Assembly: GCA_035578155.1 (NCBI GenBank)
Contig: JAPWDM010000005.1
Span: 51,900,454-51,964,453, forward strand
Direction of reading: 5' to 3'
Length of the DNA: 64,000 nucleotides
Source: Brachynemurus nebulosus
Taxonomy: Eukaryota > Arthropoda > Insecta > Neuroptera > Myrmeleontidae
The position numbers and the translations under genes were made by a program. The notes under the pieces are model-generated. The model ran no database searches, had not been told where the DNA came from, and worked only from the letters and a program-made list of their open reading frames with translations. Positions 1 to 14,179 of the stretch are shown here, in pieces; the first letter of the stretch is position 1; each line of letters starts with the position of its first letter.

Positions 1-1493
1 ATCAACCATAATTTGATATATAAAATATAGAAATTACTTAATATAACGCTTTTATCTCAACTCATGAAAATCCATTCACAATTACCCCGGTCAACCCTAC
101 TTGATTATAGTTGAAATTTTATGCAGACCCTGAAACAAAATTTAAATTTGTTCTTTCTAAACACGAACGTATTAATTAACAAACAAAAAATCTTGAACAA
201 TGTAATGAGAATAATTATTTGTCAATGATAGATAAGTCGACAGGTTTTAATTTTATTTAAAAAAAAAAAAGAAAAAAAGAAATTTACCTACAATTACTTG
301 AACAAAAATAATTATGTCTCTAAAAATCTGACACTCAGTGACCTACTTCCAAAACATTTGTCTATTTAGCTTGGATCTAGTTTAAATAATTTACGTAATA
401 ATATTTCAATTTTGATCGGCAATATTGCATTAAAATGTCGTAACTTACTTTTTTCTTTCGAAATGCAATTCCCAAGCTTTCTTATTTTCTGCTTTAACAA
501 TTTTTATTATTAATTGCGGCAATCGGGCAATATACCATTTTTTGTTCCATTTATGGTTATATACATTTTCGTCCGATTTTATTACCGGTAATACCAAATT
601 TTATTCAAATTATTTTATATAATATAGAAAACAAATACCGGTAATACAAGAGACTTATATTTTATTTATTTCCGATATAGTATATTTGAAATAAATATGA
701 TATTAATTAATTTGTATTGTTAATAATATATCTATACCTCATTTCAGATACAACTGATCATGAGTTTTCGTTAAGAAATTAAATAATTCTTATATTCGAA
801 ACAAATCAATCTTCTATTCTTTTCTAAAAATAAACCGCAAATTTAAAATTTACATAAATGCAATAATAAAAGAGATAAAACCAAGAAAACGGAAATTATT
901 TAAATTCAAAGTGACGAAGCATGGTTAAATTTGAATGAAATGAACCATACTTAGTTGTAATAAGTATATAATATTGTTTTTTCTGTATTGGGGTAATTGA
1001 AATATTCCCTAAATTTTTCTTTCAAAAGTTTTTCAGTTACTTTATACAGTTCTTTTAATATTATAGCTTTATTATTAAATAAATTAATCGATAATTTATT
1101 ATTAAAAGTGTTTTAATTTGATAATACACAATTGTAACAAATTTTTAACTTTTTTGCCAAAAGAAATCATAACGACTCTATGAATTGTCAAAATCGGTAA
1201 ACGATAACAGGAACATTCAATAAACAGGGTGTAGATTTCATATTTTTCAGGCTTGATGGCATAAGGTTACCCTTAAAAAAATTTGTTTAAATAACACCTA
1301 TATGTGTGAAATTATTTAGCTTATTTTTCCTTATTTTCATACATGTCTGGATAACACCGGCAACATTTGCCAACAATGCGACAACAATTTTATAATTAAC
1401 CCCAAATCTTATAATTAGGTATCGGATATTTTTCGGATCAAATAACAACGTGTTTTGTATATGCAGGCAGATAGACAGATAATATATTTATAT
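1..1493. other. AT-rich sequence, no gene seen
   Basis: No convincing coding region, RNA gene or terminal inverted repeats were found. The stretch is AT-rich with poly-A and poly-T runs. A short direct repeat TACCGGTAATAC-like occurs near 584 and 636. Nothing else can be supported. Confidence 0.5.
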
Positions 1494-1494
1494 A

Positions 1495-1497
<3 letters not shown>

Positions 1498-1583
<86 letters not shown>
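1498..1583. repeat. (TA)n microsatellite
   Basis: About 85 bp of nearly uninterrupted TA dinucleotides. Unlike the other long TA tracts in the window, I see no Helentron-like blocks on either side, so this one looks free-standing. The Ile-Tyr ORF across it is an artefact of the repeat. Confidence 0.95.
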
Positions 1584-1586
<3 letters not shown>

Positions 1587-1780
1587 TTATCAAAATATCT
1601 ATTCGTTTTTGTTCACATTCATCACATTAAGTGCGATATATACTTGAATACACAAAACACGAATGCTGTTTGATGCGAAAAATGTCCGATACCTACTTAT
1701 AATCATAAAAAACCTCCCAGTTTCGTAAAAATTAAATCTTATTTAATTTTTATTGCAATGATTTTTAAAAAAAAATAATA

Positions 1781-2315
1781 CAGCTGAACTCTTTTTTTAC
1801 GGTGGATAGATACCGCATAAAAAAGATCGCACAAAAAAAAAAATATATTCAAAAATATCCTAAATAGCTATATAAGTATAGTTCGATCCAGATTGTACAA
1901 AAAACGTTTTTTACGCGGTTGGTCGGGACCGCATAAAAAAATTTCATCGAAAAAACATCACTTAAAACGCTCAAAACTTAGCAATTTCCTTAGAAGTTGC
2001 TTCTATAAAGTATTTACACGTAGAAACATTTTATTTCAATTTTATAATATTATGAAAATTTGGAAAAATAAATCTTTAACAAAATTAAATGATGCAATAA
2101 CTTATGTTCTTATGCAATGTATTGATTTAATGCTTAAAAGCCGTTAAATAGAATTTTTATCAAAGAAATTTATTATAGTAATTGTTTAAGTTTCTTACTG
2201 TCTCGTAATTTTGATTCACATTATGCATTTTAATGGCCATTTTTTACAAACCGCATAAAAAAAAACCGCATAAAAAATCGCACAAAAAAGGACCGCATAA
2301 AGTAGAGTTCAGCTG
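1781..2315. mobile_element. Tigger/pogo-like TA element
   Basis: A 535 bp element with inverted ends CAGCTGAACTCT, flanked on both sides by TA as expected for Tc1/mariner-superfamily insertions. The subterminal regions repeat the motif CCGCATAAAAAA in both orientations, and the interior contains GGTCGGGACCGCATAA. This resembles the ends of Tigger/pogo elements, where GCGG-type motifs follow a CAG(T)GAACCTC start. An ATG-started 84-codon frame at 1893-2147 lies inside, but I recognise no transposase domain in it. The TIR and TA flank are seen; the superfamily is inferred from end style. Confidence 0.75.
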
Positions 2316-2317
2316 TA

Positions 2318-5300
2318 GTTTTCTTTTTAACTGATTAATAATGTAAATTTTATAAAGTGGTTTGATGCAATGGTTAACAATTAATACCTACTCTTCTAAA
2401 TTTCTCTAAATTTGTTAAACATGTTTCTTCCTGTATACAGAACAATTTTTTAAAAGATTTTCAATCTGTTTTTACTTTACTGAAGAAGGTTTCCATTAAC
2501 CGTTTTTTACAATGAGCATATTTATTAACTTGACTTCTTTTTTAACATTTTTTTTAATCGTAATCTGATTTTCATTTTTTGAGTTATTTGGATTTGTTAA
2601 TTTTTTTTTTTTGGTCTTTGAATTTATAAATTTTGATTTCATTACTTGAGATTTCGAAAGCTATAAGATTTTGTGTTTTTTCTTATATTTTTTTTTTTAA
2701 TAAAAAAAAGGCTCATGTTTAAAAAAAACTCGAAATACTTCAAGAAAAGCCACACAGTTTGTCAATTTTTTTAGCACAGTTTTTAAATTATTGTAACCTT
2801 AGATTAGTGCCCTGTACTTGACTAAAATAATGAGAAATATAAACGTATATAGTATTTTTTGTCATATTATATGGGGTCAATTTTCTTAACTTATCGATGC
2901 CCTTCCTTTTCTACATCTATCTTTCTTATCCTATTAAAGAAAGTATTTTCTCACAGTTTTAATAACGCACATCACTTATACAATCTGAGAGTAAGTAACA
3001 TACGTCTTCAAAATTTATGAAATTATCCTCATTTAAATTTATACGGTATCATTTTAGGTAAACTTCATAACCATGCTTACAAAGTTTACAATTTAATTGC
3101 TGACTGTATTTTCGTTCTTGTTTGTTCATATGCGCAACGAAGAGTTAAAATTATTCTGGTCAGGCTGTACATACTTACTTTGTTCAAATCTAAAATTTCC
3201 ATCAACAAAAGTTGTTTCGTTTTTTTTTTTTTTTTTGTCTATTATTTTTATGTATACAATTTAATGAGTTTGAAAAATGCTTTATGTTCTATTTTATTTA
3301 AATTTTTTTTCTTTGTTTTATTCATTTGGATTTGTTAATAACAATTTTTTTTTGTTGTTAGGAAATTTGCATGTTTTATAAAATGTTGCTCCGCCCTCCA
3401 ATCATTGGATAAACTCCGCCCAAAATTTAATTGAATAATTATTCGAATATTTGAATGTTATAGAATAAATATAATATTATGATGAATCATTAAACGTGAA
3501 GCTGGAATTTTAAATTAACTATTTGTTCTTTTTTTTCTTTTTCGTTCAATTTGATCAATTTTTAATAGATGGCATTACGTGGTATGTAATTTTTTTTCAA
3601 TTATTGAATGTGCTGTAGCAGAAGGTTTAATAACATTGGAGAAGTCAAGATCTCCTAAAAAGATTTTCTGTTACGTTTTTCGTAATGTGTTTTCAACATA
3701 GAATCGTAAGATGATGTAACTCTATATATGAATACAACCATATGTCTCTCTTCAAAAAGCTTTTTCCATCCATTAAAAAAATCTTCCAAATTAGAAAAAG
3801 GAAACGAATCAATTTTAAATGTTATGGTGAAAGCGCTGGTAAATGTTGATAGTAAAAATATAACTTCTCAACCCAAATTTTCTTGGCGTAATACAGACAA
3901 GATTTCTGTCATGATTAATTTAGAAGACAAGAAATTTTCAAGCTTATTACATCACCAAGTCACAAATTACTTAACCGTAGAGTACTACAAAGGGTGAAAA
4001 AATACCTATGCGTTGTTATATTTTTGGAATTTAAAAGGGGATGCGGAGAGTTTTTACTAAGTTTTCTTGTATGAATCTTTAGTATTAGTTGTAACCTTGT
4101 CCTTCCGTCGTTTGTTATCGATACAATTGAATTTTCTTTTTGAATATCCTGTGTAGTAAGTGAATCGCAAAAACCATTGTAGTAATCTACGATTAATATC
4201 CTTATTTAAACTACAAAACTGTTATATTTTTGAATAATTTTGTGTTACTAACGTTGCAGGTCTTGTCATTCTTAACAAAATTAGTAATGTAAAATAAAAG
4301 TGCAGCTGGTTGTCACAGCCTTCATAATTTTAGGCCTAAAATGTATTTTCGTAATAAATGTGGTATAGTACCTATTCGCAGAGTAATTGTAAGATATATA
4401 GTAAGTAAATATATTTGTATCACATACCAGTATAATATTTAATAATTTTTTTGACCATAAAAAAATAAAATTTAAAAAAAAAAATGGTTTAAATTAACAA
4501 AATATATAGCTGATACAAATAAACGGTATCTATTAACTTGTCAATGACTTAATTAGTACATATTATAAATTCGCATATCATTATAACTTTCCACTACAAT
4601 TTACATAGAGGTCTGCATTGGTCTAGTAGTTAATATTAGTTTAGTTTTTTTTTTTTTTTTAATGATAAGGTTGGTAACACTAGCTGGTTGGAGTGATATA
4701 TAATATTATTGTTAAAAAAATGATGTTTGGAAAGTTTTTGTGTCTACTTTTAAATAAAGTATTTGAAGAAAAAAAATATTATAAGTATACCTAATCTAAA
4801 CACCGCACTCTGCGCTGAGCTCTAGAGTAGCAAATTAAGTATACTTTACTTAAATTGCTTTTACTTCACAAAACAAGTTCTTTCGTATATTATTAATTTC
4901 ATTACATATTTGTTTGTGTTATTATCATTAGGCGATTTTAGTTTTCTAATTTTTACCTTTCTCCTAAATTATTTATCTATTTGTATCTTTATTCCGGATT
5001 GGTGTTAACCCAGTGTTAGAAACCATAAAATAAGTAGGTACTAAGCATATGTGATTAGATTTCTGTGTTAGGTTTAAATTAAAAATGATCAATTTGATTT
5101 ATTTATGATGTAGTAGGAGATGTAATTTGCGAAATCGATCAGATTTCTTATTATAAAATTTGAAAGTTGTAATGAATTTGAAGTTTTCATTAAGTTTTTT
5201 TTTTTAAATCTCGTGAAATATTCTTACAGTTTAGAAGCTGATGACAATCATGAAGCATGCCTGTCTGAATGAATATACAGTACAATCGTGATAATATAAA

Positions 5301-5577
5301 TTTCAAGAATTGGTATGATCCTACGGACATAAAACCTTAAATCTCAATAAGTCCATCTATAGTTGTATGAACTATACTTATTGTGTAACGTTAAGACCAA
5401 TCAATTAAGTTTTGAAGTGGAATTCAGAAATGAGTTTTCGAAATAAAGCTAATAAAACAGTAAGGATGTGATAAAATAAAATTTGAATGGTTTTTCCAAG
5501 AATAGCTTTTAAATACTTTTCTTTTTTTTTTTTTAAATGTAACGAAAATTAAATAAAAAAGTTTTTGTTACACGAAA
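2318..5577. other. Long AT-rich interval, mostly unassigned
   Basis: Rich in poly-T runs (near 2600, 3219, 4646 and 5520). A pair of CTCCGCCC motifs occurs near 3390 and 3414. Apart from the weak open frame at 3728-3997, no gene, RNA or bounded transposon is evident. Confidence 0.45.
3728..3997 (+). CDS. Unrecognised 89-codon open frame
   Basis: An ATG-to-stop frame that is less repetitive than its surroundings and serine/lysine rich. It contains no signal peptide, membrane segment or motif that I recognise. The interval has no neighbouring exon, splice signal or transposon ends that would give it a role. It may be chance, or a decayed exon or transposon fragment. It is listed only because it is among the longer frames here not explained by a simple repeat. 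Confidence 0.12.
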   Translation: MNTTICLSSKSFFHPLKKSSKLEKGNESILNVMVKALVNVDSKNITSQPKFSWRNTDKISVMINLEDKKFSSLLHHQVTNYLTVEYYKG

Positions 5578-5579
5578 TA

Positions 5580-5784
5580 CAGTGGACTTTCGAAGATTGT
5601 CAAATCGCAAATTGTCCATATTGCAGTGATAGGGATTTGAACCTCGAATGTTTATGCCACATGAACATTGTACTTACAAAAATTATGTGTTTACAATGTT
5701 CGGGTGACGTGAACATACGATGTTTAAATCCCTATTACTGCAATATGGATAATTTGCGATTGGACAATCTCCGAAAGTCCACTG
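5580..5784. mobile_element. 205 bp hairpin MITE, TA-flanked
   Basis: The ends CAGTGGACTTTCG and CGAAAGTCCACTG are exact inverse complements and are flanked by TA on both sides. Similarity between the arms continues for roughly 65 bp towards the centre (5580-5645 against 5718-5784), so the whole element folds into one long hairpin. This is the structure of a Tc1/mariner-superfamily MITE. The 78-codon frame across it is a by-product of the palindrome. Confidence 0.85.
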
Positions 5785-5786
5785 TA

Positions 5787-7148
5787 GTAGTAAAATTTTA
5801 GTCAAATTTGTCCCGAAAATATAGACCGTTGCACTTAAAATTTATTTCGCAATTCTTGTATTTCGATAGATCTAGCCGTTATGTTTTGTTCGCAAATATT
5901 ATCGACCAAGTTAAATTAGATAAACCGTAATTTTAAACATCGGTAATTTTGCCACTAATACATTTTTAGGGCAACACTACATTTTTGTATATTTTTACTT
6001 CAATTTAGACTAAAAATTGAAATAACAGAATATTACTTAACTAACATACATATAGATCATAATTTCGTCTATTTCCTATACCAATTTATTATTTCATTGG
6101 CTTGCCCACAATGCACATAATCAACCAATAATTTGATAAATTAAATTTTTTTGCCGGACATTAGAATTAGTCAAATCATATGTTGCCACAGTGTATTATA
6201 TGTACTTGTATGTACCATAATGGCCACCGTCTATTTAGATAATTGTCAACATAGGTCAAAACATTTATTTGGTCATGTGCTTGCTTAATAGTATCTATAT
6301 GCGTTTATGTATGAATGTGTGTATGTATTTGATTGTGTCATTGTATTGGTATATTTTAAACTTGTTAACCAATCACAATATATATGTAATATATCAAATA
6401 AATATATATGCCCAATGTCATTGAAAAATAAGCGTTGTAAGTATGTTCTGTTTTAATATAATCATGTCAGTTAATACAGTATGTCCACAAAATTTCATAA
6501 AGCGGTCCAATAAGTAATATAAATTTAAAAAGAAAAATGTACCTTCCATAAAATTATAGGATAAATTTAATTTTGAAGATATAAATACCGGACATTATTC
6601 TATATAAATAAAAAAATCTCAAAGAAATTTTTGAACAAAGAAATCTTTTTGAGAGTGTAGGGCAGAAAAATACCTTGGCTTGGTTGAGCTGTCATCGGCA
6701 AAGCTGTCTGTAATAGTTAAAAAGTAAAATTAACAAGTTACCATAAATTATTCTGACGTATTTAAGTTGTTATTACAATCTAACTTATTTCGTCTGTAAA
6801 GAACTATAAGATCCGCAAAGGTTTTCATCTTTGGTAAGTAGGTAAGTGCTAAAAAGTTAAAAATATTAATGTCTAATCATAACCAGAAAATTTCTTTGAA
6901 ATTTTTACTTTTGGAAGTAAACTATTTGGCTCCTCTTATTTAAGTATTATTTATTTTTAAAATAAGACATTCTATCAAAATTGGTCTACTGGGTTGCATG
7001 AGAGCTCAATTTCCACCCTTAATTATATTTAAAAAAAAAAAAAGTGAGTAAAAAAAGTCCCTATATTTTTATATTTTAATATATAGGTATATACTTTGCT
7101 ATATATTCTGTGTCTCTACACTAACCACGGGGATGAGGAAAGTCAGTA
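5787..7148. other. AT-rich interval, no gene seen
   Basis: No coding or RNA gene was found. Near 6605-6655 is a run resembling TTCAAAGAAATTT...AACAAAGAAAT, also seen near 37980-38050 and 58870-58900, which suggests a diverged dispersed repeat. Confidence 0.4.
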
Positions 7149-7156
7149 ACAAAATA

Positions 7157-7335
7157 CAAGGCCGACGAAAGGAGGTTAAGTGGGGCAAATGCCCAGGAAC
7201 TCGAGTCTAAAAAGGAAGTCCGGATAAAATGGGATAAAATTTTTATTTTTGCTCGTCAGCTGTATTTTTGCAGAAAAAAATGTTTGAAGATTTTTTGTTG
7301 TGTTTGGGGGCACGTCATTTCTCTTGCCGGTCCTG
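7157..7335. mobile_element. 179 bp hAT MITE (CAGGGCCG family)
   Basis: The left end begins CAAGGCCGACGA. The right end, read on the minus strand, begins CAGGACCGGCAAGAGAAATG, which closely matches the start of the element at 41825 (CAGGGCCGTGGAGAGAAATG). The flanks ACAAAATA (7149-7156) and ACAAAACA (7336-7343) agree at 7 of 8 positions, giving an 8 bp target duplication typical of hAT elements. Both CAG...CTG ends and 8 bp duplication are present. There is no coding capacity. Confidence 0.75.
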
Positions 7336-7343
7336 ACAAAACA

Positions 7344-8369
7344 TATACCTAATCGTCTAAAAACCGAAGAGCATCAATTTGTTACTATCCTAAAGCGTGT
7401 CACCTGATTTTTATATATTTTCGCACGACATCAATCGCACAAATTTGACATTAATGGCAGGGAAAAGGAGGAAACGTAGATTGGTATAAAGAAAATATGC
7501 TGTAAAAACACTATTTATATATGTTAATGAAAATTGAGATATTCCGTTGAAAAGTATACCTACTGAGTGTCCCATTCAGATGTATACATATCGATTTACA
7601 CATTAACTGGTATAACATTGGATTCCCGTAAGGAAAAAGTTATGTCACAAGAGTGCTTTGGATAAACATATCTATATTTTTGGTAATTTTCTTTTATAAA
7701 ATAATTTTTTTCCACCAATTTATCTACACTATTTCTTCAACAGAATTATTCTTTCGGTATTTTTATTATTTTAATATTTATTTCCAAGAAAATAAAAAAT
7801 GCCTTTTCAATTTACAGAAAATGACACAAATATTTGTTATGTGAAAATGTGAATTGCTTGAAATTTGCGACATTAATTTCTTTATTTTACTGCATTATTG
7901 TTGTTGAAGCGATAGTAACAGTAGTTATAATATGTATTAAATTGGTATTATTATTTTATTCAAAGCACACTTGTAACATAACTTTTTCCTTATGTGAATT
8001 CAGTGTTATCAATTAACATGTAAACCGTATGTATACATGCAAACGGGACACCCGGTATAGGACATGTTGTTCCTAAAAATAGTGTCGTAGGAGGTAGGAG
8101 CTTTTGTAAACGCACTGTAGACTGGACATACGTATAAAATGCACTTACATGTACGATGGTAGTGGGTACCAACATAAGAAATTATATTTATTATAAATCT
8201 ACATATTAGAATCGAAATAAATCGTTTTTTGTAAAAATAATTTATAAGAACCAGTTTAGTCGTACAAGCAAGAAAAATGTATGTAATGTATAAACATTTC
8301 ACGTTAAGTTAGATAAACGACTTTGAAATCGTAAAAAAACTTCCCTGAATTAATATCTTTTAAAGATAT
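7344..8369. other. AT-rich interval, no gene seen
   Basis: Several short overlapping frames on both strands (7653-8302) are hydrophobic, low-complexity products of AT-rich DNA. No domain, splice structure or transposon boundary was recognised. Confidence 0.4.
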
Positions 8370-8373
8370 TTAA

Positions 8374-9163
8374 GGCGTTACATCACTTTGGGGAAAAAAA
8401 TTTTCCGCCTTTTTTTATTGGCTTAAATGATGTAAACGTCTTTAAAATCACACTCGAAAGAAATTATGACTGCAAAAATATTTTAAAAATCGTTTCGAAT
8501 TCTATTTCCGAAACGACTTCGAGCGATTAAAATCATTTAAAAACGTCACTCCACTGCGCATGACATTATGGAATCTTTCAGTCAATAACTTTTTTTATGA
8601 CTTTATTCCATTACTAGATTTTGTTACCTTTGCTATATTTCCATACATAACTCAAAAATGATCGGTATAAACACACAAAACCGTAAACACGTTTTGAAAC
8701 TTGACGTGGGTTTATCTCGAAACTACTTTTTCCAAAACGGTGGACAAGATAATCTCGACAATTTACATCCGATTGATTTGAAATTTTATCTTGATAGTTT
8801 CTTAGATAGATTATCTAGGCCAGTACACAAGACTTTTGAAATTGGTTATTAAATTTATTTTTTATAAAAAAATTAGGGTTGATTTTTTTGTCGATTTTTA
8901 ATATTTTTTTCAAACTAGTGCCATTTAGCGATAGATCAATATTTTTTAATAATTTTATATACATATATTGCTTTAGTAAAACTAATCTAATTGTTAAAAA
9001 TATTTTTATTTCCGAAAAAACTCTGTGTTCGAACTGCACCCGCGGCGCCATTTTGCTTTGTAAATTGGAGGAAAAAGTTTTATTTTGATTGCGTTATTCG
9101 TTACGGAGAAAAACATTCTTGAATAAAACCCTCTACTCTAACATTTTAACGTGATGTAATGCC
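8374..9163. mobile_element. TTAA-flanked 790 bp inverted-repeat element
   Basis: The left end GGCGTTACATCAC and the inverse complement of the right end, GGCATTACATCAC, match at 12 of 13 positions. Both are flanked by TTAA (8370-8373 and 9164-9167). TTAA duplication is the signature of piggyBac-type insertion, but the GG start is not the usual piggyBac CC/CA start, so the superfamily is open. The inner sequence has frames such as 8658-8852 with no recognised domain. Confidence 0.6.
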
Positions 9164-9198
9164 TTAAATAGAACTTCTTAAATAGAAACGATTATAAT

Positions 9199-9333
9199 AT
9201 TAATAGATTTGAGCGTTACTTTATGGTATTCCATATTTGTAAATAATAAACAAATACTTTACTTTGCAAAATACCACTTTTATTATAGTAATATTGTTAT
9301 TTTGCAAAGTAAAGTATTTGTTTATTATTTAGA
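9199..9333. repeat. Hairpin related to the 39.8-41.4 kb element
   Basis: Arms of about 35 bp (9237-9273 and 9297-9331) carry AAACAAATACTTTACTTTGC and its complement around a short AT-rich loop. The same arm sequence forms the terminal repeats of the element at 39835-41351. The 38 bp before the hairpin (from 9199) also recurs at 41221-41257. This is a rearranged or deleted copy of that element. Confidence 0.75.
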
Positions 9334-9339
9334 AACAAT

Positions 9340-10491
9340 TGTGCTTATAAAAATATTTTTGTTCGTAGTTTCGATTCACCCAATAACTAATAAATTCAAT
9401 AACAAAAAGATTTCAACAATTATCTAAGTAAGTGTAGGTGAATTGACTTTTAATCAATAAAATGTAAGTTTACATTGGTACATCCAATCGCATATCTACA
9501 TGGCGTAATACCAAATAATATATCAGTATAGTGGCTTATTTATTAGAAAGCTACTGAAATGCTGGTGGAAACCGTATGAGTTTTCATCACGTTTTTCTTT
9601 TCGTTAAATGACAGGCCAAGGTTATAACTTGCATAAGAGCTAGGAGATTGTTATTTCATTTATTCAAATTCATTGTTTGTTAAATTTTTTTTAAAAAAAT
9701 TTTAATGATGATAATTAAAATAATCAACTGGGAAAAACTACGATTCTTTTGAATTTAGAATTATTTAGAAAATATGTTGGTTGACTTATCGGAATTAATT
9801 AAAAGAAGAACATTGAAAAGATTACATAAAAGGAGCCGAAATATTTCAAAATTTATTACGACAGAAACCTGTTCTTTTTTTAGAGAAAAGTATTTATTCT
9901 TTTCTAAAAACTTGAAGAGTAGGATAATCTTATTTGTTTCTTGTTTTTCGTGCTTACCTGTTTGTGCAATATTTTATTCTGATTGCGCAATCAAATTTAA
10001 TACTTAAAAATCTACGATTAAATTTTTAGTGAGTCACGTTGGTTGAATTTTAAGCGTGTCAGATCAGGTTTCTGTATATAATTTTCTTTTAGGTGAATCA
10101 TAATATGTGGTTGGAAAATTTAATATTTTGTTAGATAATATTTTTGATAGAATGCTGAATTTTGTAGGAATAAAAATAGTATTTACTGATGTAAGTATTG
10201 AATAATAAACTTTTTTTCTTTCTGTCTCTGTTTTACTTTTACGGAACTCTTTTTCTGAATTTTCAAAAAGAAGTAACATTTTAAATCTCTTAACTAGACA
10301 CCATCTAAATAGACATACCAAATTAAATCTTGCAACAGTGAATTATTCAAAAATAGTGTTTTGAGAAAAATGCGATTAAAGTCTTAAGTAGAAGCCAAGT
10401 TTTCCAAACGAGAGGCATTCTCAAAAGCTTTCCCTTCTAAGACTCTTACTTCGATTGACTTAGAAATTTGGGAATTATTCTAAACATATTA
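9340..10491. other. AT-rich interval, no gene seen
   Basis: Two short frames (9774-10007 plus, 10064-10321 minus) have no recognised domain. There are no bounded transposon ends or RNA genes. Confidence 0.4.
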
Positions 10492-10976
10492 TACACGGAG
10501 AGAAAATTCCTATAAAAATTATTGTGCTCAGCACTACAATCGACGTGTAAAGGACGAACATATTAAATTCTGTAAGGTAAAAATATAAAGATTATAATTA
10601 ATCATAAAAAATTTAAAGGATGGAATGTTCTTTTCGTAATATTATCTCCGTAAAATTTGTAAAACAGCACAGTAAAAAGTTCCATTACCGACAAAAAAAT
10701 AATTTTTAATTGTGTTTATTAAAAAAATTTCCATGCTAACATGCTAATAATAGAAAGAAAAAAAACAGAAAGAAGGTTGGTTGTGTTGGGATCGCTCTAA
10801 TGAAATGTACCTCAATCAGCGAGTTACATGGGTTACATGCGAACCATATAGGTGTGGACTGTGGAAGAAACTTTGTCAGACAGCTCGCACCAGCCACCTT
10901 TATGCAGCTATTGTCGGTTGCTTTTACACTCTCTTAGGATGATGTCATCGTTTAATTCATCTTTTTAGCGAATTTC

Positions 10977-11490
<514 letters not shown>

Positions 11491-12692
11491 AAAAAAAAGT
11501 CAATTTATTTTCTATAATTTTAGTGTGTTTACAACTATGTTGTATGTGTATAATCATATAATGTGTATGTATGTATGTATATAACTGCAATAGTGAGATA
11601 TACGTATGTGGATATACATACCTACTTATATTGGTTAAAAGATGTCGTCTGCATCTGAATGTATTGGTGAAACAAAATCTTTATAGGATGAATGTACCAA
11701 AAGTTGGTCAGTAAAGCCTTTTGGTACTTTTAAAATACAAAATCAATTATATATACAACTATATATTTCAATTAATAGAGGATCTACGGATTACTTATCA
11801 ATTTTATTGTAGAATTGTTTCCAGGTAGTTCAATTCAAGTGAAATCTTGAAATAAGTAATTAAATTATAAGACTGATTAATAAACCTGTTTACTTTTTCC
11901 CTAAATCGGTCACATGTGTCATGTTGCTAGTTTTGGATATTCTTGACCTTAAGATTGACTTACGCTAAAAAAAGTTAACGTTTATTAGTTGCATAATATG
12001 AATACTAACATGAGTACTACTAATTGATGGCAATCAATAAAAAATAATTTAATTTCTTTGAAAGAATTGGTTTAATTTTTGCCGTAAAAAGTGAACAATC
12101 CTCAAATAAAATATTGATCTGGAGACGAAAAATACTTTCTAGACGTATTTAATGTTAATAATATAAATCTACAAAATTATTCAAAATAATCTGAAAAAGC
12201 CGAAATAAACCAGTTAGTGCTTATAATGTATCAAATTGAGGATTCTTTTAATAAAATCATCTGCTTTGAAACATGTACACATTTATAGAAAATAAATTTC
12301 TTATTTATAAGTTCTTTTAAACCGAAGTTCTCAATTTTTATGGACTAATATCCTTTGGAAACTAGTCCATAAAAATAGGGAACTTTGGTTTAAAAAACAT
12401 ATACGTAATTGTACTATCCTAAGAAACTTAATATAACGTTTATAAATTTATTATTATTTAAAGAAAAAATATAGATCCAGTTTAGGTGCGTCTACCCCAT
12501 AGGCTAAGAAACACTACTAGACATTTTGTTTAAATGCATTATTTGTGTCATTGATGATGGTATATTGATATGGAACCAATTTAACGCCTTATATAGTACA
12601 AAATGTATATATACGTATATCTATGTGTGTGAATGTATTTGTACCTCTAATATACATATTTTTCAAATAAGTACATAACTGTTGACAGTTTT
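11491..12692. other. 1.2 kb trapped between two Helentron-like ends
   Basis: AT-rich DNA absent from the sister MITE at 26036-26848. It lies between a Helentron-like copy lacking its 3' tip and one carrying it. It contains a hairpin (12315-12395) but no recognised gene. It could be sequence captured during transposition, or the remains of a third insertion. Confidence 0.45.
12315..12395. repeat. 33 bp-arm hairpin
   Basis: Arms 12315-12347 and 12363-12395 are inverse complements with three mismatches around a 15 nt loop (start TTTTAAACCGAAGTTC). It is probably a tiny palindromic MITE remnant; no flanking duplication is obvious. Confidence 0.75.
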
Positions 12693-13234
<542 letters not shown>

Positions 13235-13669
13235 TTATTTACCTATCTTTAGTATATGTATTAGAATTATATTGTTGGCCATCATTTTTGTATACATGTT
13301 TTTACAGGTACAGTGCAACCAATATAAGGTCGCGAGTCAGATGCGCAAATGAAAGAGTACGACAACAAGAATTAAACTATAATATACATGCATGAGAGTG
13401 TGATAAAAGTTGTGTTAGCACCACATTAAATTTTACCATGCTAGCACATATTTTTTATTTTGGTCGTCGATCGCGCACGGATTATAGGGGAGCATAGTAA
13501 TTTTTCTGAAATTTTCTCTACAAAAATTATAGGATTTTTCTCTCCGTGTAGTATTAGATAATAAAATAAAAAAATAGCTGAATTTTATAGATTCAAAAAT
13601 TCGCTAAAATGGTTTTTTTTTAATTTTTAAACCCACGTAACCTCTTAAGAGGGTTCTTAATATCAACTA

Positions 13670-14176
13670 CACGGAGAGAAAAATCATATAATTTTTGTAG
13701 ATAAAATTTCAGAAAAATTACCATGCTCTCTTATAATGCGTGCGCAATCGACGACCAAAATAAAAAATATGTGCTAACATGGTAAAATTTAATGTGCTAA
13801 CACAACTTTTATCACACTCTTATGCATATATGTTCTAGTTTAATTCTTGTTGTCATACTCTTTCATTTGCGCATCTGACCCGCAACCTTATGTTGCTTGG
13901 GCGGTACCTGTAAAAACTTCGAACCTGTAAGAACTTTATGATACATAGAAAAATGATTGCCAACAATATATTCTAATACTAAAGATAGTGGAGTAACAAA
14001 ATGATGAATTAAACGGTGGCATCCCCGCCCTCTAACACAGTGTAATGAATACTGCTTGCTGCTTGTAACACAGTCTAATGGATCAAGGTGCTTGGTACAA
14101 AATTGAATATGTTCGCCTTTTACACGTCGATTGTAGTGCTGAGCACAGTAATTTTTATATGAATTTTCTCTCCGTG
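13670..14176. mobile_element. CACGGAGAGAAAA MITE, copy 2 (507 bp, inverted)
   Basis: TA-flanked, with ends CACGGAGAGAAAAATC and GAATTTTCTCTCCGTG. Its left end carries the block found at the right end of copies 1 and 3, and vice versa, so it lies in the opposite orientation. It shares the internal motifs TTTCATTTGCGCATCTGAC and AATATATTCTAATACTAAAG with copy 3 but has a shorter centre. It lies about 120 bp from copy 1. Confidence 0.85.
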
Positions 14177-14179
14177 TAA

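Noticed and set aside
5627..5643. GGATTTGAACC resembling an inverted tRNA B box
   Set aside because: It lies in the arm of a palindromic MITE and has no A box at tRNA spacing.
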